A DNA stretch of 64,000 nt from an uncultured Psychrobacter sp. (lineage in GTDB: Bacteria; Pseudomonadota; Gammaproteobacteria; Pseudomonadales; Moraxellaceae), in assembly GCA_947501045.1 (NCBI GenBank), contig CANMUI010000002.1, positions 310,001 through 374,000 on the forward strand, in the 5' to 3' direction. The notes below the pieces were generated by a model. The model saw only the letters and a list, made by a program, of their open reading frames with translations. It searched no databases and was not told the origin of the DNA. Numbering within the stretch: position 1 is the first letter of the stretch; every line of letters starts with the position of its first letter. The position numbers and the translations under genes were made by a program. This document shows, in pieces, positions 1 to 9,153 of this stretch.

Positions 1-796
1 GATGGCCGGCATATTATTTCAGTTTGGCTTAGAGTTATTTATCGCCACCGATACCATGCCGCTGATTGTCTTTAGTATGCTCGCTTGTTATTTATTTGCT
101 AAACGTTTCTCCCCGCGTTATACCATGATTTGGGTCTTATTATGCGGGGTGTTATTGAGCGTCATATTTGGCAGAATGAACCCTGTTGAGGTTAATTTTG
201 CGCTGACCATACCCAAAGTGATCTGGCCTGAATGGTCTTGGAATGCCACCTTTAACCTTGCTATTCCGCTTATCCTTGTCAGTCTCACCGGACAGTTTTT
301 GCCCGGCATGGCGATCTTAAATCTAAGCGGCTATGACACGCCAGCCAAACCTATCGTCAGTGTCGCTAGCATCGCCTCATTAGCTGTTGCCTGTGTGGGC
401 GGTATCACTATCGTCCTAGCGGCTATTACCGCCGCCCTATGTACAGGCAAAGACGCACACGAATTAAAAGAAAAACGCTACATTGCAGGCGTTGCCAATG
501 GTATCTTTTATATATTGGGCGGCTTGTTTGCTGGTAGTATTGTAGCGGTATTTAGCTTATTGCCCAAAGAGCTGGTCGCCGCTTTGGCGGGATTGGCCCT
601 TATTGGCGCGATATCAGCTAACGTCAATATTGCTATGAAAGATGATGAGCAAAGAGATCCGGCTCTGATTACCTTTTTAGCTACAGCATCGGGCATGAGC
701 TTTTTGGGGTTAAGCTCGGTATTTTGGGGCATTCTTATCGGTATGATTGCCTATTATATTTTGGTAAAAAAACGCTTATTACCCGCACTTTCATAA
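1..796 (+). CDS. benE: BenE-family benzoate/H+ symporter, C-terminal part
   Basis: The reading frame is open at the left window edge, so the N-terminus is missing; about 264 residues are visible where the BenE family usually has about 390-400. The visible part is a string of hydrophobic membrane segments with few charges, including the LPGMAILNLSGYDTPAKP stretch typical of the BenE transporter family. It would import benzoate or a related aromatic acid through the inner membrane. The location immediately upstream of 3-oxoadipate degradation genes fits a ben/cat gene cluster. Substrate is inferred from family and neighbours; family assignment is fairly sure. Confidence 0.85.
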   Translation, partial: MAGILFQFGLELFIATDTMPLIVFSMLACYLFAKRFSPRYTMIWVLLCGVLLSVIFGRMNPVEVNFALTIPKVIWPEWSWNATFNLAIPLILVSLTGQFLPGMAILNLSGYDTPAKPIVSVASIASLAVACVGGITIVLAAITAALCTGKDAHELKEKRYIAGVANGIFYILGGLFAGSIVAVFSLLPKELVAALAGLALIGAISANVNIAMKDDEQRDPALITFLATASGMSFLGLSSVFWGILIGMIAYYILVKKRLLPALS

Positions 797-883
797 CCAG
801 TATTGCATGTATTAAATTAAGCTAGCTTACAATAATTATCATAGCAAAATGACTACTAAAACGACTTTTCATAGGATGTGAAT

Positions 884-1603
884 ATGATTAATAAAGCTGA
901 AAAAAGTATGACCGAGGTTCTTGGTCAAATAAAGGATGGTGCTACCATTATGATTGGCGGCTTTGGCACCGCAGGCCAGCCCGCTGAGCTTATCGATGGC
1001 CTGATTGATTTGGGCGTCAAGGACTTAGTCATTATCAATAATAATGCCGGTAATGGCGACTATGGTCTTGCCAAACTATTAGATACCGGCGCGGTGCGCA
1101 AAATCATCTGCTCTTTTCCGCGCCAATCGGACTCTTGGGTGTTTGATGAGCTGTACCAAACAGGCAAAATTGAGCTTGAGCTGGTACCGCAAGGTAATCT
1201 AGCTTGCCGAATTCAAGCCGCTGGTATGGGTCTGGGTGCGATATATACGCCAACGGGCTTTGGTACTCTGCTCGCTGAGGGCAAAGAGACGCGCCATATC
1301 GATGGGAAAGACTACGTGCTGGAGTATCCGCTTAAGGCTGATTTTGCATTAATAAAGGCGCATCAAGGCGATCGTTGGGGCAACCTTATCTACCGTAAAT
1401 CAGCCCGTAATTTTGGCCCTATTATGGCGATGGCAGCAGACACAACTATCGCTCAGGTCTCTAAAATCGTTGAATTGGGCGCGCTTGATCCTGAACACAT
1501 TGTGACGCCGGGTATCTTTGTCCAGCATGTAGTGCAAGTTGAACCTACTGATCCTAATAGTTCTGACAGTTCCGATAGTGCTACTACTGCGGCCAGCGCT
1601 TAA
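884..1603 (+). CDS. pcaI: 3-oxoadipate CoA-transferase subunit A
   Basis: Alpha subunit of the family I CoA-transferase that moves CoA from succinyl-CoA to 3-oxoadipate. It shows the glycine-rich IMIGGFGTAGQPAELI segment near the N-terminus and the family core VIINNNAGNGDYGLAKLL. I chose ATG 884 because AGGA lies seven bases upstream; an in-frame GTG at 878 is weaker. The C-terminus carries a short Ser/Asp/Thr-rich tail (last ~20 residues) not needed in the family. It is the first gene of a co-directional four-gene operon with subunit B, a thiolase and an enol-lactonase. Beside benE it could equally be called catI. Confidence 0.9.
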   Translation: MINKAEKSMTEVLGQIKDGATIMIGGFGTAGQPAELIDGLIDLGVKDLVIINNNAGNGDYGLAKLLDTGAVRKIICSFPRQSDSWVFDELYQTGKIELELVPQGNLACRIQAAGMGLGAIYTPTGFGTLLAEGKETRHIDGKDYVLEYPLKADFALIKAHQGDRWGNLIYRKSARNFGPIMAMAADTTIAQVSKIVELGALDPEHIVTPGIFVQHVVQVEPTDPNSSDSSDSATTAASA

Positions 1604-1635
1604 TACTCATAACAATAAAGATAAGGAGCTATATT

Positions 1636-2319
1636 ATGAACGATATGAACGATATAAGCGATACCTCTTATACCGCTTTGAGCCGTGATCAAATAGCCGA
1701 GCGCGCGGCAGAGGATATTCCAGATGGTGCCTATGTCAATTTAGGCATCGGTCTACCTACCAAGATCGCCAAGTATTTACCTGATGACAAAGAAGTATTT
1801 TTGCATTCAGAAAATGGGCTATTAGCGTTTGGCCCGCCGCCCGCCAAAGGCGAAGAAGATCCCGAGCTTATCAATGCCGGTAAAGAGTATGTTACCTTGC
1901 TAGATGGCGGTAGCTTTTTTCATCACGGCGACTCTTTTGCTATGATGCGCGGCGGTCATATCGACATTTGCGTATTAGGCGCTTTTCAGGTCGCGGCCAA
2001 TGGTGATTTAGCAAACTGGAGCACTGGTGCTGAGGATGCCATCCCTGCTGTCGGCGGCGCTATGGATCTAGCCGTTGGCGCCAAAAAAGTCTTTGTGATG
2101 ACCAATCATACCACCAAAGACGGCGATCCTAAGATCGTCAGTGAGCTTACCTATCCAGTCACTGGCAAACACTGCGTCGATCGTATTTATACCGATCTTT
2201 GCGTCATTGATGTCACCAATGATGGGCTAAAAGTGATTGAAATGGTTGATGGTTTAAGTTTTAATGATTTACAAGCCCTAACTGGTGCTACGCTCACTGA
2301 CGCTACTCACAACAATTAA
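1636..2319 (+). CDS. pcaJ: 3-oxoadipate CoA-transferase subunit B
   Basis: Beta subunit partner of the preceding gene, 32 bp downstream with a clear AAGGAG ribosome site. The catalytic-glutamate motif of family I CoA-transferases is visible as SENGLLAFGP at about residues 58-67, and the GIGLPTKIAKYLP segment precedes it. The length of 227 residues fits the family. Together the two subunits activate 3-oxoadipate to 3-oxoadipyl-CoA in the cytoplasm. The neighbouring thiolase and lactonase make oxoadipate, rather than acetoacetate, the likely substrate. catJ is the equivalent name in a benzoate/catechol cluster. Confidence 0.9.
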   Translation: MNDMNDISDTSYTALSRDQIAERAAEDIPDGAYVNLGIGLPTKIAKYLPDDKEVFLHSENGLLAFGPPPAKGEEDPELINAGKEYVTLLDGGSFFHHGDSFAMMRGGHIDICVLGAFQVAANGDLANWSTGAEDAIPAVGGAMDLAVGAKKVFVMTNHTTKDGDPKIVSELTYPVTGKHCVDRIYTDLCVIDVTNDGLKVIEMVDGLSFNDLQALTGATLTDATHNN

Positions 2320-2330
2320 GGATAATAGTA

Positions 2331-3566
2331 ATGACTAATACAACGACTGGTTTACAAGATGCTTATATTATCGATGGTATTCGCACCCCTTTTGGTCGCT
2401 ATGGCGGTAGCCTAGCAGCAGTGCGTACTGATGATTTGGGCGCTATTCCTATTAAGGCTTTGATAGAGCGTAATAATGAGGTTGATTGGGAAAAAGTAGA
2501 TGACGTCATCTACGGCTGCGCTAATCAAAGCGGCGAAGATAACCGCAACGTCGCCCGTATGTCGTCTTTGCTCGCTGGCATGCCTTATCAAGTCCCTGCC
2601 ACTACGATCAATCGCTTATGCGGCTCGTCAATGGATGCTTTGGCTATGGCTGCGCGCACAATCAAAACTGGTGAAGCTGATCTTATCGTGGCGGGCGGGG
2701 TTGAGAGTATGAGCCGCGCGCCCTTTGTCATGGGTAAATCTGATAGCTCTTTTGGTCGTAATCAAAAGATTGAAGATACCACTATGGGTTGGCGCTTTCT
2801 TAATCCCAAGCTCGATGAGATGTATGGCAGCGAGTCTATGCCACAAACTGCTGAAAACGTCGCTGAACAGTTCGATGTCAACCGCGAAGATCAAGATGCT
2901 TTTGCTCTGCGTAGCCAGCAGCGTACCGCAGCGGCGCAAGAGTCAGGGTTTTTTGAAGACGAGATTACCCCTGTGAGCATCCCGCAGCGTAAAGGCGATC
3001 CTATTATCGTTGATACTGATGAGCATCCGCGCGCTGATACTAGCCTTGAAAAACTCGCCAAACTGCGTCCTATTGTCACCAAAGACGGTACGGTGACCGC
3101 TGGTAATGCCTCTGGTATTAATGACGGCGCCGGTGCCTTTTTGGTCGCCTCAGAGCAAGCCGTTAAAAAGTATAACTTAAAGCCGCGTGCCCGTATTATA
3201 TCGTCAACCACGGTAGGCGTTGAGCCGCGCATTATGGGTTTTGCCCCGGCACCGGCGATGAAAAAACTGCTTGAGCACACAGGACTGACGCTTGATGAGA
3301 TGGACGTCATTGAACTAAACGAAGCTTTTGCCGCGCAAGCGCTTGCCTGTACGCGTGATTTGGGTTTGCCTGATGATAGTGAGCGTGTCAACCCTAATGG
3401 CGGCGCTATCTCTTTGGGTCATCCGCTAGGCGCTTCGGGAGCGAGAATTATTTTAACCGCGCTTAACCAGCTTGAACATACGGGCAAGCGCTATGCTATT
3501 TGCTCTATGTGTATCGGCGTTGGTCAAGGTATTGCGATTATTATCGAGCGTGTTGATCACGTATAA
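2331..3566 (+). CDS. pcaF: 3-oxoadipyl-CoA thiolase
   Basis: Thiolase of 411 residues that cleaves 3-oxoadipyl-CoA with CoA to succinyl-CoA and acetyl-CoA. The three thiolase catalytic elements are present: nucleophilic Cys97 in NRLCGSSMDAL, His364 in GHPLGASGA, and Cys394 in CIGVGQG. It begins 11 bp after pcaJ, so translation is probably coupled. The close linkage with the CoA-transferase identifies it as the beta-ketoadipate thiolase rather than a general acetyl-CoA acetyltransferase. It could be catF if the cluster is the catechol branch. Confidence 0.92.
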   Translation: MTNTTTGLQDAYIIDGIRTPFGRYGGSLAAVRTDDLGAIPIKALIERNNEVDWEKVDDVIYGCANQSGEDNRNVARMSSLLAGMPYQVPATTINRLCGSSMDALAMAARTIKTGEADLIVAGGVESMSRAPFVMGKSDSSFGRNQKIEDTTMGWRFLNPKLDEMYGSESMPQTAENVAEQFDVNREDQDAFALRSQQRTAAAQESGFFEDEITPVSIPQRKGDPIIVDTDEHPRADTSLEKLAKLRPIVTKDGTVTAGNASGINDGAGAFLVASEQAVKKYNLKPRARIISSTTVGVEPRIMGFAPAPAMKKLLEHTGLTLDEMDVIELNEAFAAQALACTRDLGLPDDSERVNPNGGAISLGHPLGASGARIILTALNQLEHTGKRYAICSMCIGVGQGIAIIIERVDHV

Positions 3567-3616
3567 CGCTTTTTAAAAAGTGTTCCATTAATCATAAATA
3601 AGCGAGGTAACTGATT

Positions 3617-4393
3617 ATGCCCGTATTTAGTAATAAAGACGTTGATATCAACTACGCAACCTTTGGTGATAAAAACAATCCTGCCCTCCTGTTTTCCAAC
3701 TCTTTGGGTACCAGCTATCAGATGTGGCAACCGCAAATTGATGCGCTGCAAGAGGATTACTTTATTATTGGTTACGATACCCGTGGTCACGGCGACTCGT
3801 CAGCTCCTAAAGGTCCGTATACTCTTGATCAGCTTGGACAGGACGTTATTGATCTGCTTGATTATTTAGATGTTGATAAAGCGTTTTTCTGCGGCATATC
3901 GATGGGCGGTATGACTGGTCAATGGCTGGCTATTCATCATCCTGATCGCTTTGGGCATTTGATGTTATCTAATACCGCCGCCAAGCTTGGGACAGAGTCG
4001 ATGTGGCGTGAGCGCGCGCAGCTGGTTCGCGCGCAAGGGCTGGAGCCTATCGCCGATACGGCCGCCTCGCGCTGGTTTACGCCAAGCTTTATCGATAGCC
4101 ATCCTGATGTGGTAAAAGCACTGTCTGACAGATTAGCCGCAGGTAACAGCGAGGGCTATGCTAGCTGCTGCGAGGCATTAGCTACTGCCGATACACGCGC
4201 GCAGCTAAAAGATATTTGCGTATCCGTGACCGTAGTCGCTGGGACAAAAGATCCGGTCACTACCGTTGCTGATGGGGAGTATATGGTCGATCGCATCCCT
4301 AATGCGACGCTTGCGACTATTGAGGCGTCTCATATCCCCAATATTGAGCAGCCTGAAGCGTTTAATCAGCTTATTCGTCGATATTTAAGTTAA
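3617..4393 (+). CDS. pcaD: 3-oxoadipate enol-lactonase
   Basis: Alpha/beta hydrolase of 258 residues. The nucleophile elbow is GISMGG, and a late ASHIPNIEQP supplies the probable catalytic histidine; DTRGHGDS near residue 55 is also typical. In this operon it hydrolyses 3-oxoadipate enol-lactone to 3-oxoadipate, the substrate of the upstream CoA-transferase. The gap to the thiolase is 50 bp with AGCGAGGTAA as ribosome site. The order I-J-F-D is the same as in known cat/pca operons of Acinetobacter, which supports the specific assignment over generic hydrolase. Confidence 0.88.
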   Translation: MPVFSNKDVDINYATFGDKNNPALLFSNSLGTSYQMWQPQIDALQEDYFIIGYDTRGHGDSSAPKGPYTLDQLGQDVIDLLDYLDVDKAFFCGISMGGMTGQWLAIHHPDRFGHLMLSNTAAKLGTESMWRERAQLVRAQGLEPIADTAASRWFTPSFIDSHPDVVKALSDRLAAGNSEGYASCCEALATADTRAQLKDICVSVTVVAGTKDPVTTVADGEYMVDRIPNATLATIEASHIPNIEQPEAFNQLIRRYLS

Positions 4394-4489
4394 AGAACGC
4401 TTTTAACTTCCACACTATTACTGATCTAAGCTCTTATACGGACATGATAAGAGCCATAATAGGTAAGAGGCTTTATACAAGGAAGTCAT

Positions 4490-5788
4490 ATGAAACAATT
4501 ATTGTTGTCGTCAGTTATCGGTATCGTTGCCTGTAGCGCTCTTAGCGCTCATGCCAACATCAACATTGATAAACAAGCGCAAAGTGTTGAAAACAAGGTC
4601 ATTGAATGGCGCCGCGATATTCATGAGCACCCAGAATTGGGTAATAGAGAGACTCGTACAGCGGCTATCGTAGCCAAGCATTTACAATCACTGGGTATGC
4701 AGGTCGAAACTGACATAGCATATACAGGCGTTGTTGGTTTTTTAAAGGGGGCTAAGCCCGGTCCTACGGTGATGCTACGGGCGGATATGGATGCGTTGCC
4801 CGTTACCGAAAAAGTAGATGTACCTTTTAAATCAACAGTGGTTACTGAGTATATGGGTGAAAAAGTTGGCGTGATGCATGCCTGCGGACACGACACTCAC
4901 GTTGCCATGCTTATGGGCGCAGCTGAAGTATTAGCTGGCGTACAAAATGAATTGCAAGGCAATATTATGTTTGTATTTCAGCCCGCCGAAGAAGGCGCCC
5001 CTAAAGGTGAAGAAGGCGGCGCTGAGCTTATGTTAAAGGAGGGCATATTTAAAAAGTACAAGCCTGAGGTGGCGTTTGGACTACATATTACGTCGAGTTT
5101 AAATACTGGCAAAATTGGTTACCGGCAGGGTCCAGTTATGGCTAGTGCTGATAGTTTTGACATAACGGTACATGGTAAACAAACACATGGCTCAGCCCCT
5201 TGGAACGGAGTCGATCCTATTGCTACCGCAGCGCAAATCGTTACTGGAGTGAATCATATAGTCAGCCGTCAAATCGATATCACTAAAGAGCCTGCTATTG
5301 TCTCTTTTGGTAAAATAAGTGGCGGTGTTCGCGATAACATTATTCCAGACAGTGTCAATATGATTGGCACGATTCGTAACTTTGATATGGATAATCGCGA
5401 GCAAATTTTTAGTGATATGGAGACCACAGCGACTCACATAGCGATGGCATCAGGAGCCAAAGCTGACGTCAAAATCAATAAAGGTTATCCGGTTACCATT
5501 AACGATCCAGCACTTACTACGCAGATGTTGCCAACACTTAAGACCGTAGCAGGTAAAGATAACGTAGCTGAATTACCTAAAATTACAGCCTCTGAAGACT
5601 TCTCGTTTTATGCTCAAGAAGTACCTGGTCTGTTTTTCTTTTTAGGCGGTACACCAACAGGGCAAGATCCTGCTACAGCGCCCTACAATCACTCTCCCTA
5701 TTTTTATGTTGATGAATCGTCGCTTAAAGTAGGTACCAAAGCGCTTAGCCAACTAGCAGTAGATTATTTAGCTATGAAACAATCGTGA
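4490..5788 (+). CDS. Exported M20-family metal-dependent amidohydrolase
   Basis: The 432-residue product begins with a classical signal peptide (Lys-Gln, hydrophobic core, predicted cut after about residue 23 at AHA-N). Metal-site motifs of peptidase family M20/M40 follow: ADMDALPV, HACGHDTHVAM, and a Glu pair around FQPAEEGAPKGEEGG; a dimerisation insert is visible in the middle. Family members hydrolyse N-acyl amino acids, hippurate or indole-acetyl-amino acids. The signal peptide points to a periplasmic enzyme. It follows the pcaD gene by about 100 bp with its own AAGGAAG ribosome site, so it may be a separate unit. Substrate is unknown; aromatic amides such as hippurate are possible from context only. 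Confidence 0.85.
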   Translation: MKQLLLSSVIGIVACSALSAHANINIDKQAQSVENKVIEWRRDIHEHPELGNRETRTAAIVAKHLQSLGMQVETDIAYTGVVGFLKGAKPGPTVMLRADMDALPVTEKVDVPFKSTVVTEYMGEKVGVMHACGHDTHVAMLMGAAEVLAGVQNELQGNIMFVFQPAEEGAPKGEEGGAELMLKEGIFKKYKPEVAFGLHITSSLNTGKIGYRQGPVMASADSFDITVHGKQTHGSAPWNGVDPIATAAQIVTGVNHIVSRQIDITKEPAIVSFGKISGGVRDNIIPDSVNMIGTIRNFDMDNREQIFSDMETTATHIAMASGAKADVKINKGYPVTINDPALTTQMLPTLKTVAGKDNVAELPKITASEDFSFYAQEVPGLFFFLGGTPTGQDPATAPYNHSPYFYVDESSLKVGTKALSQLAVDYLAMKQS

Positions 5789-5815
5789 TCAATAAATAGT
5801 TGTATAGTTATGGTC

Positions 5816-5860
5816 AAAAAACAAACCTCAGTATGAAGCTTATAATGAGGTTTGTTTTTT
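5816..5860. terminator. Bidirectional intrinsic terminator
   Basis: Perfect 15-bp inverted repeat (left arm 5816-5830, right arm 5846-5860) with a 15-base loop. The arms have A-runs on the left and T-runs on the right, so a U-tract follows the stem in both directions. It lies between the convergent ends of the amidohydrolase and the phenol hydroxylase operon and would serve both. Confidence 0.9.
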
Positions 5861-5885
5861 TGAATTCTAATTGGATAAAGCTCTC

Positions 5886-6944
5886 TTAGATTCTTTTAAA
5901 CAAAGCCGAGCGACTGGTCTCTCCTGTACCATCGGCAGCCGTTAAAAACTTCTCCATATGGATATCACGCTCGAATAGTCGCGCTTGCATCAAAGTAGTA
6001 ATAGCAGAATCGATCATCGGCGGCGGACCACACAGATAGGCTTTGTGTCCTGAGCATTTACCCTCAAAATACTCGTTGACTGCATCGTTAACGTAGCCTT
6101 TAAAACCTGACCACTCCCCTAGCGGATCTTCAGCACTCAGCGCTGGAATATAATGGAAACGTTCATGCTCTTCGGCTAGCTTCTCAAACTTGTCTCTATG
6201 GTACAATTCAGGAACATTGCGCGCGCCTTGGAACAAGTAAATTTGTCGCGTATCGTCTTGCTCTAACAAGTCCATAATCATCGACTCAGGACTGGAGAGT
6301 CCCGAGCCGCCAGCGATAAAAATCACATCTTGGCTATCACTACTACGCACAAAAAACTGCCCATAAGGCCCTGATAATTCGATCTCATCACCGACAGACA
6401 GATCATTATGTAGCCACATGGTTCCTTTACCTTCTGGCACTAGGCGTACGTGTAGCTCAACGACACTGCTCTGTGATGGCGGATTGGCAATAGAAAAGGC
6501 GCGCGTCCCGACATCAGGAATATTTAGGTTAATATATTGTCCGGCTTGAAACTGCATGTCTCTATCTAACTGCAAGCGCACGCCTAAAATAGTGGGTGAT
6601 AATGCCTCGACAGACTCAACCGTCGCTACATAATCCTCTACCGGATAACCCAAAAAGTCAGGATCGACATCGATATCCGCTTCGATAACCAAATCAGATT
6701 CAGGGTAACAGCAGCAAGCCAGCACTTTGCCTTCGTCGCGCTCAACTTCCATGAGCGCAAATGATGAGGCTTCTCCTAGATCAGCAAAGCCTTCTAACAC
6801 CTGAACTTTACAAGTTCCGCAAGTCCCGTGACCGCAAGCAAAAGGTAGCCAAACGCCCTGACGCAGAGCCGCTTGTAAGACAGTTTGGCCCTCTTCTACC
6901 TCAATGACGTCGCCAGTCGGCTCAATAGTGACTTCATATGACAT
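5886..6944 (-). CDS. dmpP: Phenol hydroxylase reductase component P5
   Basis: NADH-dependent ferredoxin-flavoprotein reductase that feeds electrons to the diiron oxygenase. The N-terminal 2Fe-2S domain has Cys37, Cys42, Cys45 and a CCC cluster at 77-79; an FAD domain with RAFSIANPP and an NAD domain with FIAGGSGLSSP and YLCGPPPMI follow. I start it at the ATG at 6944 (MSYEVTIEPTG) because GGAGAG stands just upstream and this is the usual N-terminus; an ATG at 6971 would add nine residues. It is the last gene of the operon, 352 residues as expected for DmpP/MphP. Confidence 0.93.
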   Translation of the reverse strand: MSYEVTIEPTGDVIEVEEGQTVLQAALRQGVWLPFACGHGTCGTCKVQVLEGFADLGEASSFALMEVERDEGKVLACCCYPESDLVIEADIDVDPDFLGYPVEDYVATVESVEALSPTILGVRLQLDRDMQFQAGQYINLNIPDVGTRAFSIANPPSQSSVVELHVRLVPEGKGTMWLHNDLSVGDEIELSGPYGQFFVRSSDSQDVIFIAGGSGLSSPESMIMDLLEQDDTRQIYLFQGARNVPELYHRDKFEKLAEEHERFHYIPALSAEDPLGEWSGFKGYVNDAVNEYFEGKCSGHKAYLCGPPPMIDSAITTLMQARLFERDIHMEKFLTAADGTGETSRSALFKRI

Positions 6945-6994
6945 ATCGCTCTCCATTGCAATATTTATCAAAGATTAAGATTAGATTAATGGGG

Positions 6995-7357
6995 TTAAAC
7001 ACCAGTCCCTTTCCAGCCATTAAGACCGGGCGTTTTAAAGCGCAGTAATGATTTATGATCAAAACCAATCTCTGCTAGTGTTTGCTCATCTGACGGCTGC
7101 ACCATCTCGCCATTCAAATTCCACTCTACCTCATTCCATTTAATATGCTCAAAGTCAGGATGCTGGTTAAAACCTTCTGGTAACACGCCCGCCTTAAAAT
7201 CTTTAAAACTCATATTTGGCGGCAATGGAAAAGCTTTTGCCGAACAAAACAGTAGATGCTCATCCCAGCCGATAAAAACTAAAATATTATCACCATAGTT
7301 GGCCTGTTTATCCATAACTTTGCCCTGATAATCGGGGCGGATCGCTGTAACTGCCAT
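6995..7357 (-). CDS. dmpO: Phenol hydroxylase component P4
   Basis: Small 120-residue subunit of the phenol hydroxylase oxygenase, recognised by the N-terminal AIRPDYQG and the IGWDEHLLFCSAKAFPLPP stretch and by its position between the P3 and P5 genes. P4 is part of the hydroxylase hexamer and is thought to help assemble the active-site metal. Ribosome site AAGGAA precedes the ATG. The gap to the upstream P3 gene is 212 bp instead of a few tens, because a MITE-like element lies there, so P4 and P5 expression may differ from the rest. Confidence 0.92.
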   Translation of the reverse strand: MAVTAIRPDYQGKVMDKQANYGDNILVFIGWDEHLLFCSAKAFPLPPNMSFKDFKAGVLPEGFNQHPDFEHIKWNEVEWNLNGEMVQPSDEQTLAEIGFDHKSLLRFKTPGLNGWKGTGV

Positions 7358-7415
7358 AATAATTTCCTTATTTATTTATGCAATGAGTCCAATTCACAAC
7401 TTTATATAAGCTGCT

Positions 7416-7556
7416 GTAGGCTGGCGCTTTAGCGAAGCACTGCGATATATATAGTGCAATTTACCTTACAGAAATTCTATTTAAAGAATTTCTCTTGCGA
7501 AACTAAAATTGCAGTGCAATTTTTTAACGTTTCTCAAGGCTAAAGCTACAGCCTAC
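7416..7556. repeat. MITE-like element inside the phenol hydroxylase operon
   Basis: About 141 bp bounded by inverted termini GTAGGCTGnnGCTTTAGC (left 7416, right ending 7556; two mismatches in 18). The interior holds two further palindromes: an A/T-rich one around 7474-7493 and an AAATTGCAGTGCAATTT type at 7506-7523. No coding capacity. The same two inner palindromes recur in inverse orientation at about 42670-42732, and related termini occur near 31580, 31793, 35039 and 42647, so this is a dispersed family. Confidence 0.75.
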
Positions 7557-7569
7557 GCCAACTAGGCAA

Positions 7570-9087
7570 TTAGGCCACGCCTTTCCATTTTTTCCAGTTC
7601 TTCTCATCAACAGAGCCTTTAAAATCCATATTATCGACACCGACATTGAAGCGGTAATACTCGCTAAGGATTTTTTCAAGCTCAGGGCCACCGCAGTTAC
7701 CTTGCAAAATCTGCTGCACGGGTAGCCATGCTTGCACATACTTTTCTGGCTCATCAACGAAGATATCGTGACAACCATCTGAGCACATATGGTAGCGCTC
7801 ATCGTTATAAACCGTGGTGCGATAACTAAATTCGCCGGGGTTACCGTCCATCTCAGTAAAGGTCATCGGTATCTGACAGATCTGACATAGCATCGGTAGA
7901 CCTGAGCTATAAAAGCGTTTGCCTTCTGACTCCATTTTTTTGGCCAGCTCCCAACGCGGGCGGTAGTATTTATCAAAGGTCTCAGGGTATTTTTCGCTGA
8001 GCCAGTCAAGCTCTTCATCTGATGGTATCCAAGTATGAAAACCTGCTGCGTGACCAAAGTTATAAAATATCCACCACGCTTGATGCGAGATGTGCTCTTT
8101 TTCCTTTTCGATGACTTCACTATATTTTGGCTTTTCGATACCATAGCGCGCTAAGTCTTTAAATAACGCCCCACCTGCATCTTCGAAATACACTTCCCAA
8201 GCTTCTTTCCATGACATGACTTTGTTCGGCAACATATAATCCATCATCATCGCAACGATAGACAGCAGACGGGTGCCGCGCCAGAACCATTTATCAATCC
8301 ACTTTTGCACGATAGGCAGATTGTCTTCATGCTGCTCAAGTAAAAACTTAATGATCTCAAGGCCGAGGGTCATATGACGCGCTTCATCAGACTGAGCGCT
8401 AAAACCAAAGGTCACCGTTGCCATATCACCATTGTGCGCCGCGCCCGACATAAAGGGCACAAATAGCAAGTTGGTTAACACATACTCAAAAGAGAACGAG
8501 ATGGCCAGTAAAAATTCAAACGGCCCGGCTGAGCGTGCATCTTCAAAGAAGGATTTGGGGACAGACAAGTACCAAACGCGGTCATGCATGTGGCTCCAAT
8601 CTTGAAAGCCATTAAAGTACTTGTTAAAGTGGCTCATCGCATGAATTTGCGTCTGCACGTGGCGCAGCTCATCGATAGATTGCATCTGACAAGCGATACG
8701 TGCGCCGATACCGCCAAACTGGCGACCCACGTTGGCATAGCCTTGGTAAGCTTGATATTCAAGTGGCGTGACAGCCGTCAAAAATATCTTGATGGCATTT
8801 AGATAACGCGGGTCTGAGACATTCATCTGACCGTTATTTTGTGAAAAAGCATCAAAGATGGCGTAGAGCTTTTTCTCTTTTTCGGCCTGATACTTCCAGT
8901 AGCTATCCATGGTCAAGCGAAAAGGATCTTCCCACTTTGACCAATCAGTAATCTTAATACCTTCAAACTCTTCATAAGGAAAAGCTTCTTTTCTATCTTC
9001 ATAAGAAAAGTCCCAATCCAGATCACGAGTTAGCAGTCGATATTTATCTTTTAGGTTTAATCTTTTGCTGGTTTTGGTAGTATTCAT
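7570..9087 (-). CDS. dmpN: Phenol hydroxylase oxygenase large subunit P3
   Basis: Catalytic subunit of the bacterial multicomponent monooxygenase that hydroxylates phenol to catechol at a carboxylate-bridged diiron centre. Two EXXH-type ligand motifs are visible, DELRH and DEARH, about 100 residues apart, as in DmpN and TouA. At 505 residues it has the family length. The C-terminal part carries the CQICQIP and CSDGCHDIF cysteines typical of the YHS-like end of these subunits. AAGGAG precedes the ATG. It sits between the P2 effector gene and P4. Confidence 0.95.
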   Translation of the reverse strand: MNTTKTSKRLNLKDKYRLLTRDLDWDFSYEDRKEAFPYEEFEGIKITDWSKWEDPFRLTMDSYWKYQAEKEKKLYAIFDAFSQNNGQMNVSDPRYLNAIKIFLTAVTPLEYQAYQGYANVGRQFGGIGARIACQMQSIDELRHVQTQIHAMSHFNKYFNGFQDWSHMHDRVWYLSVPKSFFEDARSAGPFEFLLAISFSFEYVLTNLLFVPFMSGAAHNGDMATVTFGFSAQSDEARHMTLGLEIIKFLLEQHEDNLPIVQKWIDKWFWRGTRLLSIVAMMMDYMLPNKVMSWKEAWEVYFEDAGGALFKDLARYGIEKPKYSEVIEKEKEHISHQAWWIFYNFGHAAGFHTWIPSDEELDWLSEKYPETFDKYYRPRWELAKKMESEGKRFYSSGLPMLCQICQIPMTFTEMDGNPGEFSYRTTVYNDERYHMCSDGCHDIFVDEPEKYVQAWLPVQQILQGNCGGPELEKILSEYYRFNVGVDNMDFKGSVDEKNWKKWKGVA

Positions 9088-9153
9088 GGTGTGCTCCTTA
9101 AAAAGCTAGGTTATAAATTATTCATAAGGTTTAGTGGCAACTAACTACTGCGG

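Noticed and set aside
1561..1600. Ser/Asp-rich tail of the CoA-transferase subunit A as a repeat of interest
   Set aside because: Short low-complexity end of an otherwise ordinary protein; no sign of function.
2628..3391. Long antisense frames over the thiolase gene
   Set aside because: They follow from codon bias of the G/C-richer sense gene and show no ribosome site or protein family features.
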